A DNA stretch of 64,000 bases from Nemania diffusa (taxonomy: Eukaryota; Ascomycota; Sordariomycetes; Xylariales; Xylariaceae), in NCBI GenBank assembly GCA_038501195.1, contig JBBPUQ010000004.1, forward strand, positions 1,860,001 through 1,924,000. The letters are read 5' to 3'. Each line of letters begins with the position of its first letter. Position 1 is the first letter of the stretch. The notes below the pieces were generated by a model, which did no database searches, was not told the origin of the DNA, and was given only the letters and a program-made list of their open reading frames with translations. Both the position numbers and the translations under genes were made by a program. This document shows, one piece after another, positions 11,441 to 22,760 of this stretch.

Positions 11441-13599
11441 GTATAGTCGGAACGACGTCAGGGTCGTCCTGCAAGAGTGCTGCTCACTCGTCCCTCTACA
11501 CAACACCACTCTTAGCTAAGCCCCCTTGACAGTCAAGCGGATGAACGTTACCTCGGGTAACACGCGGCGGCTAAGGCCTTCTCACAAACTCCGGGGCCTG
11601 TCTTTCCGGTAGGAGGGAAGACAGGCGACGGATATCACCACAAGACGTGGTGTCCGTTCGGGGCCGGCGGGGGCGGCGGATTCGGCACTGGAGGATCTGG
11701 CTGGGGCGGAGGGCGAGGCGCGTCGTGTTGGTCCGAGTTGGAAGCCGTGGCGAGGTTGTAGACTCCTCTAAGAGTTGCTCTTTTCCGGGCAACCATGATG
11801 GAAGGGTACCCAGTGTTAAAGGCTGCGGTCAAGCGGCCTCGGGGGGCTTTGGAGTGCTAGGGATGCTGGACGATGAAGAGCAGAGAGAGGCAGGGGACGT
11901 CGGGGAACAGTCGGCCCACCTTATATACCCGATTTTGCATTCCCGATCTGGACCATCGCGAGACATTTTCAACAGATAAGCCCGTTGTAGCGAACCCACC
12001 GATTCGTAGTCACACCTAGCCCCCCACGATACCCACCACCATCATACCTCATATGGCACCACTCCGCGCAACCGTGCATCGCGAATCGAGTTGAGAAGAG
12101 GCCCGATTCGGCGGCTTGCCTGTCTCGTATAGCGGGAGTTCGGGCGTATGTAGAATCGCTCGCCGAAGGGCCCCATGTGTGCTCAGCGCGTTAACCGCCG
12201 AGGGGCAAGACGATTGCGATGTAATGCTATACTCACAGGTAGGTCATGATGAGTCAACCGTCACCACCAGAGACTGTGCGCACAGGCCTATAGACCCGAC
12301 CCCTCCATCGCGCGTACGGCCTCGGGGAGGGAGAGCAGGGATCCCCAGAGAGATGGGTGCCTGGGGCCAGCTGACCTGCACCGAACCAGATAGAGATATG
12401 CCGTATCCTTGCATGATGTTCGCGGGGGGGTTGAGCGACAGCGTGACACGGCGCACGTCCTTCCCACGTTGCGTGGCGGCTGTTGTGCAACCTTCCTGCC
12501 TGAGACCCGCTGGCCAGAGGTTGGGTTGGGTTGGGTTGAGGTAGCAGGTAGCAGGTAGCAGGTAGCAGGTAGCAGGTAGCATGTAGTATTGAGTATGTAG
12601 TAAGTAGCAAGTAGATAGCGCATGACAAGGCTGGTATTTCCATGAATCACCGAGTCGGTCAGGGTGGATGAAGGGTGGATGAGCGAAAAGGGGTCATGAC
12701 TGGCTGGAGTCGATGGCGCGCCCCGACGTTCCCAATCGTCGAGTTTCCTTAACACGGCAGTGGTATTGGCCTATTGGGTAGTCCGGGACAGCCGAGGCCG
12801 TAAGTGACCTGATGGCTAAAATGTCGATATTGAAAACAGTAGTTCATGACCACTCTGGCGTCATCGGCTGCCTCACCCACCGAGAGGGGGGAATCGCTTA
12901 GGGCCTGTCAATATTTGCCATGTGCTCCTTTTATTTGATTTGATTTTTATTTTTATTTTTTTGGCCCGCGCGCTCGCAAAACAGCCGTGCCAACTTCCTG
13001 GTTGGTGGTCCTCAGGATCAAGCGTCGTTTCATGAGAGCCGATGCCTGCCTGGCAGGGAAGCTCCAGTATATCTGCCAGACCGACCGGCGGGCGCACGTC
13101 ATGCATGCTTCCCTCGATGGCATGAACGAGGAATCTGGTGCATGCGACGCGTGCGGTGCGTTCGCTACCACGATCCGGCGGCATCCTGCCGTCTGAGCGT
13201 CGATAAGCCTCGTCAAGCGACGCCAGTTGCGCGGAAACCAGCTGTGATCGCCATGGTTGTCGCCTATTCCTTCCGCGATAAAACGGCGCCAAGGGTTAAT
13301 CATCACCCAGAGAGCCACTTTAACTATCCGAGGAGGTGCTAAAGATAGCCGGTTCGGTTCCACCCCGACAGCGTTCACGTCGGGTTGCCGCGCATTCTCC
13401 AAGTCAATATACATGAAATCCCATGTGCATGGTGTTTTGTGATTTTCAATGGTCGTCAGTGTCACAGGGCCTCTCAAGGGTTCTCTACGCGATCGGGAGT
13501 TGTGACCGAAATCTCTATTGTTACCTCATTGGTCCAAGTGCCTCCGTCTCACATGTACAGGGATCCTAAGCGAGATACGCATGACTCTGGTGGACAACA
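11441..13599. other. GC-richer stretch with degenerate ORFs; possible decayed element
   Basis: The composition changes from AT-rich to GC-rich near 11,450. On the minus strand a TATA-like box (reverse complement of 11921..11930) lies about 130 bases before an ATG at 11796. That ATG opens a 53-codon frame with a Pro-rich end (DPPVPNPPPPPAPNG). The frame stops at TGA and stays open beyond it as far as an in-frame TAA near 11,550. Further minus-strand ORFs of up to 174 codons at 12953..13477 have no recognisable domain. The stretch includes two simple arrays (TTGGG and GTAGCAG). I cannot tell whether this is a decayed transposon, an orphan gene or plain spacer. Confidence 0.3.
12521..12582. repeat. 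Two adjacent short tandem arrays (TTGGG, then GTAGCAG)
   Basis: About four copies of the pentamer TTGGG (12521..12538) run directly into six copies of the heptamer GTAGCAG (12541..12582; the last copy ends in T). GTAGTA-like decay continues to about 12620. No gene overlaps with confidence. Confidence 0.9.
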
Positions 13600-13653
13600 G
13601 GGTCTATAGAGTCTATAGGGTCTATCGGGACTATAGGGTCCATAGGGTCTATA
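13600..13653. repeat. 9-bp minisatellite, six copies
   Basis: Six head-to-tail units of consensus GGGTCTATA: 13600, 13609, 13618, 13627, 13636 and 13645. The first and sixth are exact and the four between carry one change each. The last unit contains the stop codon of the minus-strand aldolase gene, so the array forms the very end of that reading frame and the start of its 3' UTR. Confidence 0.93.
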
Positions 13654-15321
13654 GCCCGTCCTCCGTCTCTATCATGGTATTGATGATATCACTAAATACG
13701 TCCCACTGCGCCTCCGTGATGGTATTTAGCAGTGGCAGACGCACTCCATTGCGGTCGCCGAACCCTCGCACGCGGTAGATCGCCTCCTTGATGCCTACGA
13801 CATTGTCTGGGATAAAAGTAAGCATGCTGTCCTCGCTTGCGGAAGAACCGATTTATAGAAGGGGTCTAGGGGTCTAGAAGGCCGTCCCCTATTCGAAAGG
13901 GGTTATGATCATCGAACTTTTACTCACTATAACAGGATTAGATCGTCAGCTGCTATTTTTATGTCTACCGAGACGGCAGGACGCCAAGTGAAGAGCCATT
14001 ATACTTACCAAGAATTATAAAACTCAGCCATGGTTGCGACCTTCCACTGCAGGTCTCGAGCCTGTTTTCTCTGTTCGGGAGTTGGCTGTTCAAGAGCACT
14101 TAATTTGTAAAGATGCACCATTGATTTCGGGAAAGCAGTGCCAACGACATCAAGCGCACCAAAAGCGCCGAGGGTCACGGCAGCCAGCATTTGCTGGCCA
14201 AGCCCGGTGTAAGGATGGAAATGGGTGTAGCTTCAAACGTTAGCTACTGTCATATATGGCAAAGAATATCAACGTGGAATATGCCGAAGTACACTATATG
14301 TAAGTGATACTTCCCGTCCCGAGTGAGCCTGTCACTAACAACAAGAGGTGTTAATAGGACTACTGATCTTACTCAATATTTGGGTTAGAACTGATCTGGG
14401 CATGCCAGGATATATCTGTCGTTGCAAGCTTGGCACCAACGATATTAGGGTGCTTGGCGAGGACTTCGTATGTTGATGGCTCGACTTTGATGTTGTTTGT
14501 GACAACGGGATAGTCGTAGCTTGATTTCAACACCATCAGCAACGCTCCTTTAGAGACGACTCCGGGCCGTGCCATACGTATAACCAGGCAAGACTTACAT
14601 GAGTATGGGCATTGGGCTCTTATCTGCGATAGCCGTGAACCATTCAATAATACCCTGTTGCGAGGTGGCGATAGCGAAATACTTTAAGGCTCGAGATTAG
14701 CAACTGTCATCTTGGACAAAATCCATGAATGCGTCGGAACCAGGGAGAACCCGTAGGACATAGCCCTGGCCTGACTAGAAGCTTCTCGCTCCCGAAAATG
14801 GCACAAACCAAAAGGACACAATTCCAAAAACTACGTACTCCCGGAACTAGACAGACTCCCCATTGCGCTCCAGCACTTTTCGCTTGATACAATAGCTCGA
14901 TCGCTTCTTCGAACTGCTGCGATACAACACCTGCAATGAGGGGGTAGTTGGTGTGACCCGCCTCGTCGAGAGCCTTTCGCGTAGCGGAAATGACCTTGTT
15001 ACGCTCAGCGGGGGTGACGTGAATGGGCTCTCCCGTGCTGCCAAAGATGGCAAAGCCAGCAATGCCGGCATTGGCTAGGTATACAGAATACGCAGCCTGC
15101 GTATCGAGATCCAAAGGGTAGGACGTAGCGCCATCCGTAGAGCTAGTCGAATTAGTCGAACTGGTCGAGAAGAATGTGGGCACGGGCACATAGGTGCCGG
15201 GAGGCGGAGGGATGCCGGCGGTCACATTGCCCGCCGTTTTTATATACGGCAGCGTGACTGAACTAGCGTCTACCGAAAGGGAGCACAACACGGTAGCAGC
15301 GATGCCATTAGAGAACCTCAT
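13649..15321 (-). CDS. DHDPS/HOGA-type aldolase with secretory-like N-terminus
   Basis: Five exons: 14839..15321, 14599..14681, 14373..14519, 14009..14230 and 13649..13826 (an acceptor 9 nt earlier is also in frame), giving about 370 residues. It belongs to the dihydrodipicolinate synthase/4-hydroxy-2-oxoglutarate aldolase superfamily: TIM barrels using a Schiff-base lysine on 2-oxo acids. Family blocks are PPPPGTYVPVPTFF, IFGSTGEPIHVTPAERN, ADKSPMPILIYDYPVV (the catalytic-region Tyr) and HPNIVGAKLATTD, whose Lys is the Schiff-base position. LGAFGALDVVGTA and VVGIKEAIYRVRGFG follow. The first about 20 residues (MRFSNGIAATVLCSLSVDAS) look like a signal peptide, and a Ser/Thr-rich stretch is inserted after PTFF. 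Fungi make lysine by the aminoadipate route, so a lysine role is unlikely. The substrate is unknown. The GCTAAC branch before exon 4 supports the model. Confidence 0.85.
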
Positions 15322-16689
15322 GGCGGCGGGCTTGGCAGATACAGCTGATTGGAAGAGTGATGGTCACTTTGCGATCTTGAGAGAGCAGGACATCAATCTT
15401 GTTAATAAATAATTACCATCAGGGGGTAATTCATTTTTTGTCAGCAGTAGTTGATCGTAGATGCCTGTTATTGCCGACCCGAGACAGGGACCCATGCGTA
15501 ATTTCACCGTGATCTTCGCGATACACGTGGGCATGCGCTATTCCAGCTGCATGTCATCATGGAGGATGGGGCCCTGGATTAGGAGAATAGTCACAGTGTA
15601 TCATCGTGAGGCGTAATCGCTCAAACGTGCGGTTGTATAGGTAATCATCCCAACAAGAGGCGTCTTTGCCTTAGGCTATGCTTTTGGTGTGTAGGTAATA
15701 CCCACCTAGTCTGTCAATGGGCTATGAGGGTATTGATCCGAGACCCTGATGAGATTGACCCGAGATGTCACTCGTGCTATTGAACCCCGAATTTCACCCG
15801 ATAGACGACGCGTGTTCGGCGGAACTGTTGAGTCTACCTATGCTTGTACATTAGAAGGATGCAGGAGAAGGGAAGTCAAGTTAAAGTGTGGATTCTTTTT
15901 TCGTGCTGCCCTCAATGTAACCTTAGATCTGTATAGAGTACTTGGTCAGCATGGGTAAGCGACATGCATGTAAGTACTTTGCTGCTGTCTTTATATATGT
16001 ATGTGACTTGGATAGCTCAGAGAAGCATGGGTTTATTCTATATCTAGGTACTAGCTGCGTCACATGTATATATAGGATTCAATCTAGTAGTAAGCAAGTT
16101 GCCTACCTTGAATACCATACCTACCTACATAGATGTTTATCTGCAGACCGCTGGTTTTTACAACGGATAGTTGCAAAATTCTAGCTTATTGGTTGCAATA
16201 CGATCTGATCTGCAACAGCCCTTTCTCAGTTATATATCCTTGACAATTACCGGTTTCTTTTGCCTTCATAGTGATTATTAAAACTTGTCTATTAGTTACA
16301 CAGGTATAAATGGCCCGGGCAAACTAGAACATGTCTAGGGAAAGTTTACTCAACCTAGTAGTGTTGCTTGTTGAAAATATGAATAAGAATAAATACTCAA
16401 GTGCAAGAAAAGGGACAAGGTTTGTTGTATGCCCTGAGATCCTTGGTTGTTTTCGCCCTAGTAAGGTATGCACCTGTTTACATACAATAGGTTAGATTAG
16501 GTCTGTACTGTAGCAATGACAAGAATAGAGGCAAGGCATATATTTAATTGAGCTTGACTAAACCAGGCAAAGACACCCCGACGCGAAAACTCCACGCTAC
16601 CCTAGATACACAGTTCGTCTATCTTTCCAACAGCCAATGAGTCCCAAATTCTAATATTTAAAGTACAGTAGCACATGTAGTTTGTCGTC
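15322..16689. other. AT-rich non-coding stretch, 1.37 kb
   Basis: Upstream of the aldolase and downstream of the glycosyltransferase-like gene, both on the minus strand. Open frames are under 85 codons and show no domain. The part from 15,900 to 16,550 is strongly AT-rich. I see no RNA gene or repeat in it. Confidence 0.4.
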
Positions 16690-18564
16690 TTATTTCTCGT
16701 CATCTTTCCAGCGTGTGCGGCCGCCTTGCCGATCATCATTACTTGTATCGCGGCCAGCACCTCCGGCATATTTGCTCTCCTCTTTTTCCCATTGTTGCCG
16801 TTCAACTCTTGACTGAGCTAGGAAGGCCCTAGCAAACCGCCAGGCTTCTGTATCGGCTAAATTCCACGCTTCCGCGGCCTCTCGTACACGTACGTCACTC
16901 TCTACCTTGCTCTTGCCTATTTCACGGGCTTTCGTGATCAGCTCAGGTTCACGAGCCAATTCGTCATCTGGAGCGACTGGCCCGTCCGCAAGATCATGTA
17001 CGGGCTTCGGTCGGCGTTCCGGGCCAGGAACTGGTGTCTCTGACTTGCCATCATCGGTCACATTCTTCGGAATCGCAAACCCAAACCACCAGTCAGCATC
17101 TTGCAGCGGAGTATCCTCGTCATCTGTTAGCCAAAGCGATCGGGATGTTGCATACTCCGCAGCTACGGTATCTTTAAACGTAACGACTCGCCCTGATGCA
17201 GAGATGCCCGTCCCGAGAACCTCCTGGAAGACACGATAAAGCCATTGGTCCCGTTCGGTTTCTCTTCTAAGATAGGCAACATCAATGTCGCTTCGGAATG
17301 CTTCAAGAGTTCGCAGGGTCAAGGGGTGTGGCACTGTCCCGATCGTGTATAGATCCGTTTTGTTCCGGTAACGAAATGGTGTCGAGATTTTCATCGGATA
17401 TGACGATACACAAGGCGTGCACTTCGGTAGGTTGGGGGGGCACGATGATGGAACTGGCGAATTGTGACACGTTGCAAGCCTTTTAGCTAACTCTACAGCT
17501 GGCTCGATTAAAGTTGTTGTGTGCTTTGGCATGGGTTTAAGGACTGCGATCCCTTGGCTGAAGAGGTCCTGCCAGGTATTGTGTAGATGATAGTTGATGA
17601 GAATATTCAAGCTCTGTAGACTCTGAGCGCGGTTAGCAGCGTCCCCCTCTGCTATCTTAGAGTAAAGTTTTTCAATTGTTTTTCGATCATAGTACGCGAT
17701 GGCCTCATGCGAAGGGTCAACCCGGAAGCTATCACTCGACACAGCGGAAATGATATCTTTGGCAGATTTCTTCTGCCGGTTCTGGAGGGCTTCCGTCATA
17801 ACCTTTGCTATCATAGGTTGAGGGCCTGCGAATAGCGCACCGCCAAGATCCTCCCATCTAGTTAGTTCCGGAAATTCACCTCGGCGTAGAAACGATAGTA
17901 AGTGCTCCTGGCGGGAACCCATGGGAAAGAGTCTGTAGTCCGCTAGGAGACCACCACCCATGTTATCCCAAGCGAGCCATCTCATTACGTCCTTTTTAAG
18001 GGTTGGGTTCATCTCAGCACCCTGCATTTCATGGTATAGTGGATTGTTCATGGCTTCTGCAGCACTCAAAATAACGGGTTTAAAACCCTGAGCCCACCAG
18101 GCTCGTCGCCATGTCAAAAGGACAGCGCTCTCGGCGTCTGTCACAGCAGCATCTCGCTCTATTGTAGTGTCATAGTAGCAGTAAATCGGAGTTCGGTCTC
18201 TTAGGGGCGGTAGAAGCGATCGGATTTCGTCCATGGTCGTCGTGGAAGAAAAGGGGCTTCTCCAATTCCAGTTGGAGTACCACGAGCTTTCACCATACTT
18301 GGAGTTCTTTTGATCTGGAGGCTTGTGCGATGCGGGCCGGAAGAGATTCAGCTTGTCTGTATATTTCGGCAATGAAAACTCGGAGTATTTTGGCATAACG
18401 AGTGAATGGTCGGCGAGAGATTTGGAAAGACTCGGGCCCGTCGGAATGGCGTTCGGGAGTGTGAAGAAGAGCGTGAATAGGGCGAACACGACTAGGCCGA
18501 TAAAGAGAATGGATATTCGGCGGTGGCCGATGCGAAGCCTGAAAGTACTGCTTGTCTGGGCCAT
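16690..18564 (-). CDS. Type II membrane protein, glycosyltransferase-like (Golgi)
   Basis: A single-exon gene for 624 residues. A short basic cytosolic tail (MAQTSSTFRLRIGHRRIS) precedes one membrane anchor (ILFIGLVVFALFTLFFTL), the layout of Golgi type II glycosyltransferases. The lumenal part has PIYCYYDTTIERDAAV, VLLTWRRAWWAQGFKPVIL and DVMRWLAWDNMGGGLLADYR. The last resembles the conserved region of DXD-type sugar-binding enzymes (Och1 family: Y-x-x-G-G-x-Y-x-D), where the nucleotide sugar and metal bind. Here the second acid of the motif is not evident (A-D-Y-R). A Cys-rich segment (SSCPPNLPKCTPC) follows. The C-terminal about 170 residues are charged and probably disordered. The assignment to a glycosyltransferase fold rests on motif resemblance, and it could also be a non-catalytic relative. 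The ATG at 18564 is the only start that includes the anchor. Confidence 0.7.
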   Translation of the reverse strand: MAQTSSTFRLRIGHRRISILFIGLVVFALFTLFFTLPNAIPTGPSLSKSLADHSLVMPKYSEFSLPKYTDKLNLFRPASHKPPDQKNSKYGESSWYSNWNWRSPFSSTTTMDEIRSLLPPLRDRTPIYCYYDTTIERDAAVTDAESAVLLTWRRAWWAQGFKPVILSAAEAMNNPLYHEMQGAEMNPTLKKDVMRWLAWDNMGGGLLADYRLFPMGSRQEHLLSFLRRGEFPELTRWEDLGGALFAGPQPMIAKVMTEALQNRQKKSAKDIISAVSSDSFRVDPSHEAIAYYDRKTIEKLYSKIAEGDAANRAQSLQSLNILINYHLHNTWQDLFSQGIAVLKPMPKHTTTLIEPAVELAKRLATCHNSPVPSSCPPNLPKCTPCVSSYPMKISTPFRYRNKTDLYTIGTVPHPLTLRTLEAFRSDIDVAYLRRETERDQWLYRVFQEVLGTGISASGRVVTFKDTVAAEYATSRSLWLTDDEDTPLQDADWWFGFAIPKNVTDDGKSETPVPGPERRPKPVHDLADGPVAPDDELAREPELITKAREIGKSKVESDVRVREAAEAWNLADTEAWRFARAFLAQSRVERQQWEKEESKYAGGAGRDTSNDDRQGGRTRWKDDEK

Positions 18565-20222
18565 GTTTAATTGGTAATATATCTAAGGAGCGACGGGCTG
18601 TGTGTAAGTCTCAAGAAGTCGGGTGTCGAGAGTCGGACGACAGGCAAATGCGGTATAAGTAGTGATCGATCGATGTAATGTAATTAATGAAGAGAAGAAC
18701 GACGGCAAGTCTGATTATATGCCAATAGGGACAAGATCCCTTATGGCATTCTTGAGAAGCACAATTGGCCAAGATATATAAAGTGTTGTCCTTTAAGTTC
18801 TGGCATGATCTGAACAAAATAAACTAAAAGATGGATGATAAAGGTATTCGTATACAGAATACGCACCCTGACTACGTCGCGCTGGTCAGGGGGCTTAAGA
18901 GTGTGGATAGGCGTGTTAGTGGGCAAGTGGGGCTTATACATGCATAGCACCTAGGTACGTACCTTACCTACAATGTAACCTACCCTCACATTCCACTCTT
19001 TACACAAACATGTAAGTCGGTAGGTAGGCACCTAAGGTATATTAGATATATTAAACTACCTACCTAAGGCTCTACTTTCTTCCACTATTTCTAGAAGGCT
19101 ACAGAGGTGTCATGCATGAAGTCAAGATGTTCTTCAAAAAGGTGTACTCCTAGCTACGGGAATGCTATGGGAGGGGCATAGTCTAACCATACTACCGCAA
19201 ATACTGACAATCAGATATTTTTGCTGACTATTTCAATCCGCCAATTTTATAGATAGAAGCCCGTTGAGTTGGTTGGTCCTTATTTAGTTTCCTTATGAGA
19301 ACCTTGAACAAAAATCCGTAGATACTTCACTACGTCACTTACTGGGGGGCTGCCCATTGTCAGCCCGCTTCGCTAATACGGAGAGGGCGTTAAAAATGGT
19401 AGAGACGATGCGTACCTAATGACCATAACAAGTCCTACAACGAAAAACGTCAAACTTCGAAACTGAAAGCACAGAAAATACAGTAATGTATACTACCTAC
19501 CAAAGATTGTTTTAGTCCTTTCCTGTAATATACTATAAAAGTTGTAGTTTGCGTGGTAAGCGGGATAGGCCTGCTTTGGCGGGGCGCCTATGTACATCCG
19601 CTGTACTACATTAGGTACCTACATTATGTAGGTATGGGCGGGTCCTCAAGTATGCAATGGGGGTTTAATGCTGCAGCTACATGTATATACATATACTCTG
19701 AGTATTTAAGAAGGTATACAATAGAAAAATTATTGTAATCTTCAAGGTAGTCAATCCCAAGGTGAAGTTTCGAGTCGTCAATTGTGTACATGATGACTTA
19801 GCGATTCCTAATGCCAGTCGACTTAGGTGATTATATCTCCTTAGAAGCAGCCTACTTTTCATGGAGACTTGCTATTTCATAGTACCTAAGGCGAACTGGA
19901 GTTGAAATGATTGACTCACCATATATGTCAATACCTATGCATTCAGTTAACAATTGGACCTGGGATTGGTGCTTAACTAGGGGTAATGAGGAAGATTTGT
20001 AGAATAACTCATATGTTGAGCTGAGGTATCTCGTTCTAGTTGCACAGACGAGTATAAGGATCAAGACCCACCCCACTAAAAACACTTCGGTAGTTGCATA
20101 TAAGTCACGTGCCCGATCTACCCACCAAACGCCCAAGCGAACTTTGCAAAATTCATGTACTTATTTGGCCCCTCCACATTCACACATCATCATCTAAAGC
20201 AACACCATACATAATCGACAAA
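18565..20222. other. AT-rich intergenic stretch, 1.66 kb
   Basis: It lies between two divergent genes and holds both promoters. From 18,940 to 19,700 it is rich in GTAGGTA/TACCTA words, including a TAGGTACCTA palindrome at 19612..19621. No open frame with recognisable content is present. Confidence 0.4.
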
Positions 20223-20748
20223 ATGGCTCCCGCTGCGACTGGTGCGAAGAAGCAGAAGAAGAAGTGGTCTAAGTAAGTGGTCTACAGTTCTATCGCCCTC
20301 TGCTTTAAAACTGACTTTGGATTTTCAACAGGGGCAAAGGCATGTATTTCCCGAAATCTGTTTTAGCGACGGCATATTTACGACGAGAACACGAGCACGA
20401 AACGAATTATTTATGCCACTTACGAACTACAGCTAACATCATTCCCACTTGTAGTCAAGGACAAGGCTCAACACGCTGTCCTCCTTGACAAGACCACCTC
20501 TGAGAAGCTCTACAAGGATGTCCAATCCTACCGCCTTGTCACAGTCGCCACTCTTGTCGACAGACTAAAGATCAATGGTTCGCTGGCCCGGAAATGCCTA
20601 AAGGATCTCGAGGAGAAGGGTCAGATCAAACCCGTTGTCACCCACAGCAAGATGAAGATCTACAGTATGCTGCTCTCCGAACAATAATATAAAAAATAGT
20701 CTAGAATGCTGATCCTCTACAGCCCGTGCCGTTGGTGCTTCGGATTAA
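20223..20748 (+). CDS. RPS25: 40S ribosomal protein S25 (eS25) with an 8-nt microexon
   Basis: Four exons: 20223..20272, 20332..20339, 20455..20664 and 20723..20748, giving 97 residues. The protein sits in the head of the 40S subunit. The start MAPAATGAKKQKKKWSK, the block KVKDKAQHAVLLDKTTSEKL, the winged-helix core YRLVTVATLVDRLKINGSLA and the end KMKIYTRAVGASD are all standard. Exon 2 is only 8 nt (GGGCAAAG), supplying the end of Lys, then Gly-Lys, then the first base of Val. It is followed by GCATGT, so intron 2 (20340..20454) would be a GC-AG intron. Its end has a GCTAAC branch site and a TTGTAG acceptor. No GT donor nearby keeps the frame and the conserved WSKGKVKDK sequence. The other introns are ordinary GT-AG. 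Confidence 0.93.
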
Positions 20749-22760
20749 GCCACCCATCTCACGATACCACGATGACGAAAACTATCGGTCGACGAAAAGA
20801 GGTCGACGGATTAGAGGGATCGCAGATGGGGAATTTGATGGATTCGGCCTTTTGATCTTCGGCGTAGCATATTGGGACGGTCACGGTTACGAGCTATTAC
20901 AGCTACATTCAGATAGGGTCGGAATACAGCACCCTGAGCATTCTACACACGAATCTTCGCGTACCAAGCCTTATGCGAATCGCGATTCTCCTCGTCACGT
21001 CTCAAATGCGCCGGGTTTATAGTGAAGCAACAGGCACTTCTTGCCCAGGCTGCTTAACGGCAATCGCAAACACCTGCGTACTCTAGACCATTCGGTTGCA
21101 TCAAAAATAGACCCGACTGGACTACACCAATTTTCAATTGTCAGCGTGTGCATGTAGTTAAATTATTTCGCCTGGGTAGTGGGTGTCCATGCTGAGTTTC
21201 GAGTCCAACCTAACATACAGAATACCTACCTAACCTTATCGTTACCTCGGGATATGCGTAAAAGAATAAAAGAACGAAAGACAGTGTGTATACAGCCCCT
21301 CCCACGGAGGATGTACTCATGTTCCCTTCATCCATCTCTTCTGGGCACATCATCGACACTTAGCACAACTAGCTCCAATCGATACTACCTAGACAGGACC
21401 CGGCTTATATTGAAAGCTTGGTCAGTGTTTCGGTACCACCACCACATGTCAGCTACCTATCCACGGGTAAAGTTTCTGCTACGGTCTAGAGGCTCTAACC
21501 TAGCCTCGCTCGATTCAGTATACCTACCTAAATCTCTAGTTTTCGCCTCTTGAATTAGAACATTTGAAATATACTTGGGTTAGTACCTAGGTAGGTAACC
21601 CAAGTAGGCAGATATGATACATCGACTGCTTGTCAAATGCGCCATTCCTTACTCATCTCAGTTACCATATATATCTAGCGTATACGTAAACTATCTACGT
21701 ACCTGCACTATAAACTTCAATTGATATATACCTAGTCTCCGCTATGAAAAAGACTATCGTCTCCCTCCCTACGCAGGTATCTACCGACCTACCTTACTGT
21801 ACCAGATTGGGCAGACAGGCCCCAGATGCGCGGTTAAAAGATAGACCCGCAAGCTATATGTTGAAGTATCGGCTGGAATCGGGAGGTACTGTGGGGTTAA
21901 TCGGCCCCAGTCCCCATGAATCTGATTAGTATTCGTCGATATGTGCCTCGAGAACACAACATGAATTGTAAGAATGGAGAATAAATCACTGGCGAATTCT
22001 ATCTTAGATATTTACCTATGCAGTAGGTCATTAATTTGGTCCATAGGTAGTACAAATACAGTTGCGTTACAGTGCCTACATATATGTATGTACCTATATG
22101 ATTAACCACTAATGAACACCGTGTCATGGTAGCTGTATGGCTGTAGGACCCCCTGAACCCTATACGCACCCCAAGTTCCAGGGATATTGTTTGTAGGTGT
22201 TGTATGTGAACTTTTTTTAAAACGCTCTGTAAAGCCCTCTTGCTAGAGGTAGGTATACTACTGTACAATAATTCATATTTATATGACCTATATATCAATG
22301 ATTATTGAGTTATATGTGAGAGAGTTTACATACAAGTAGTAGTAACGAACAGTACTACTAAGTAGGAGATTGGTATCGAAAAAAATACCGAGCAGGTGGG
22401 CATGTTTGGGAATTTTGAGAGGTAGATACCTACGTGTAGATTTTTACAGTGCTTGACGGGTAGTAAGTACACTGGCTCAGGTACCGACTGCCGTACGTCG
22501 ATTGGTGGGCTGGCTATCAGGATTATTTTCTCCACTACCAGGCCCATTCTGATTTACCTTCTGATTAGCCAGTTCACAGCTTACCTACTCGGTCAGTGCG
22601 CTAAGATCCGGAACTGAGATTTTTTCTCCTTTCTCTTGTCTCTCCATTTTTTCATTGATTTAAAGACTTCTCCTCTCTTCTCAACCTCTACCACTCCTAC
22701 CATCATCTTCGACACACCAAACCCATTCCCTTCCCAGTCTTCCCAGTCAGGCCAGTGAAG
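20749..22760. other. Intergenic stretch, 2.0 kb
   Basis: Downstream of S25 and upstream of the ADP/ATP carrier. Open frames up to 124 codons (21179..21553) show no domain. From 21,540 to 22,500 it is AT-rich with TACCTA words. From 22,615 to 22,745 it is strongly pyrimidine-rich, consistent with the promoter and 5' UTR of the strongly expressed carrier gene. Confidence 0.4.

Noticed and set aside
14682..14838. Extra exon in the aldolase reading GYVLRVLPGSDAFMDF
   Set aside because: The frame is blocked after it and the single 157-nt intron gives LVPG-YFAIATS, which matches the family better.
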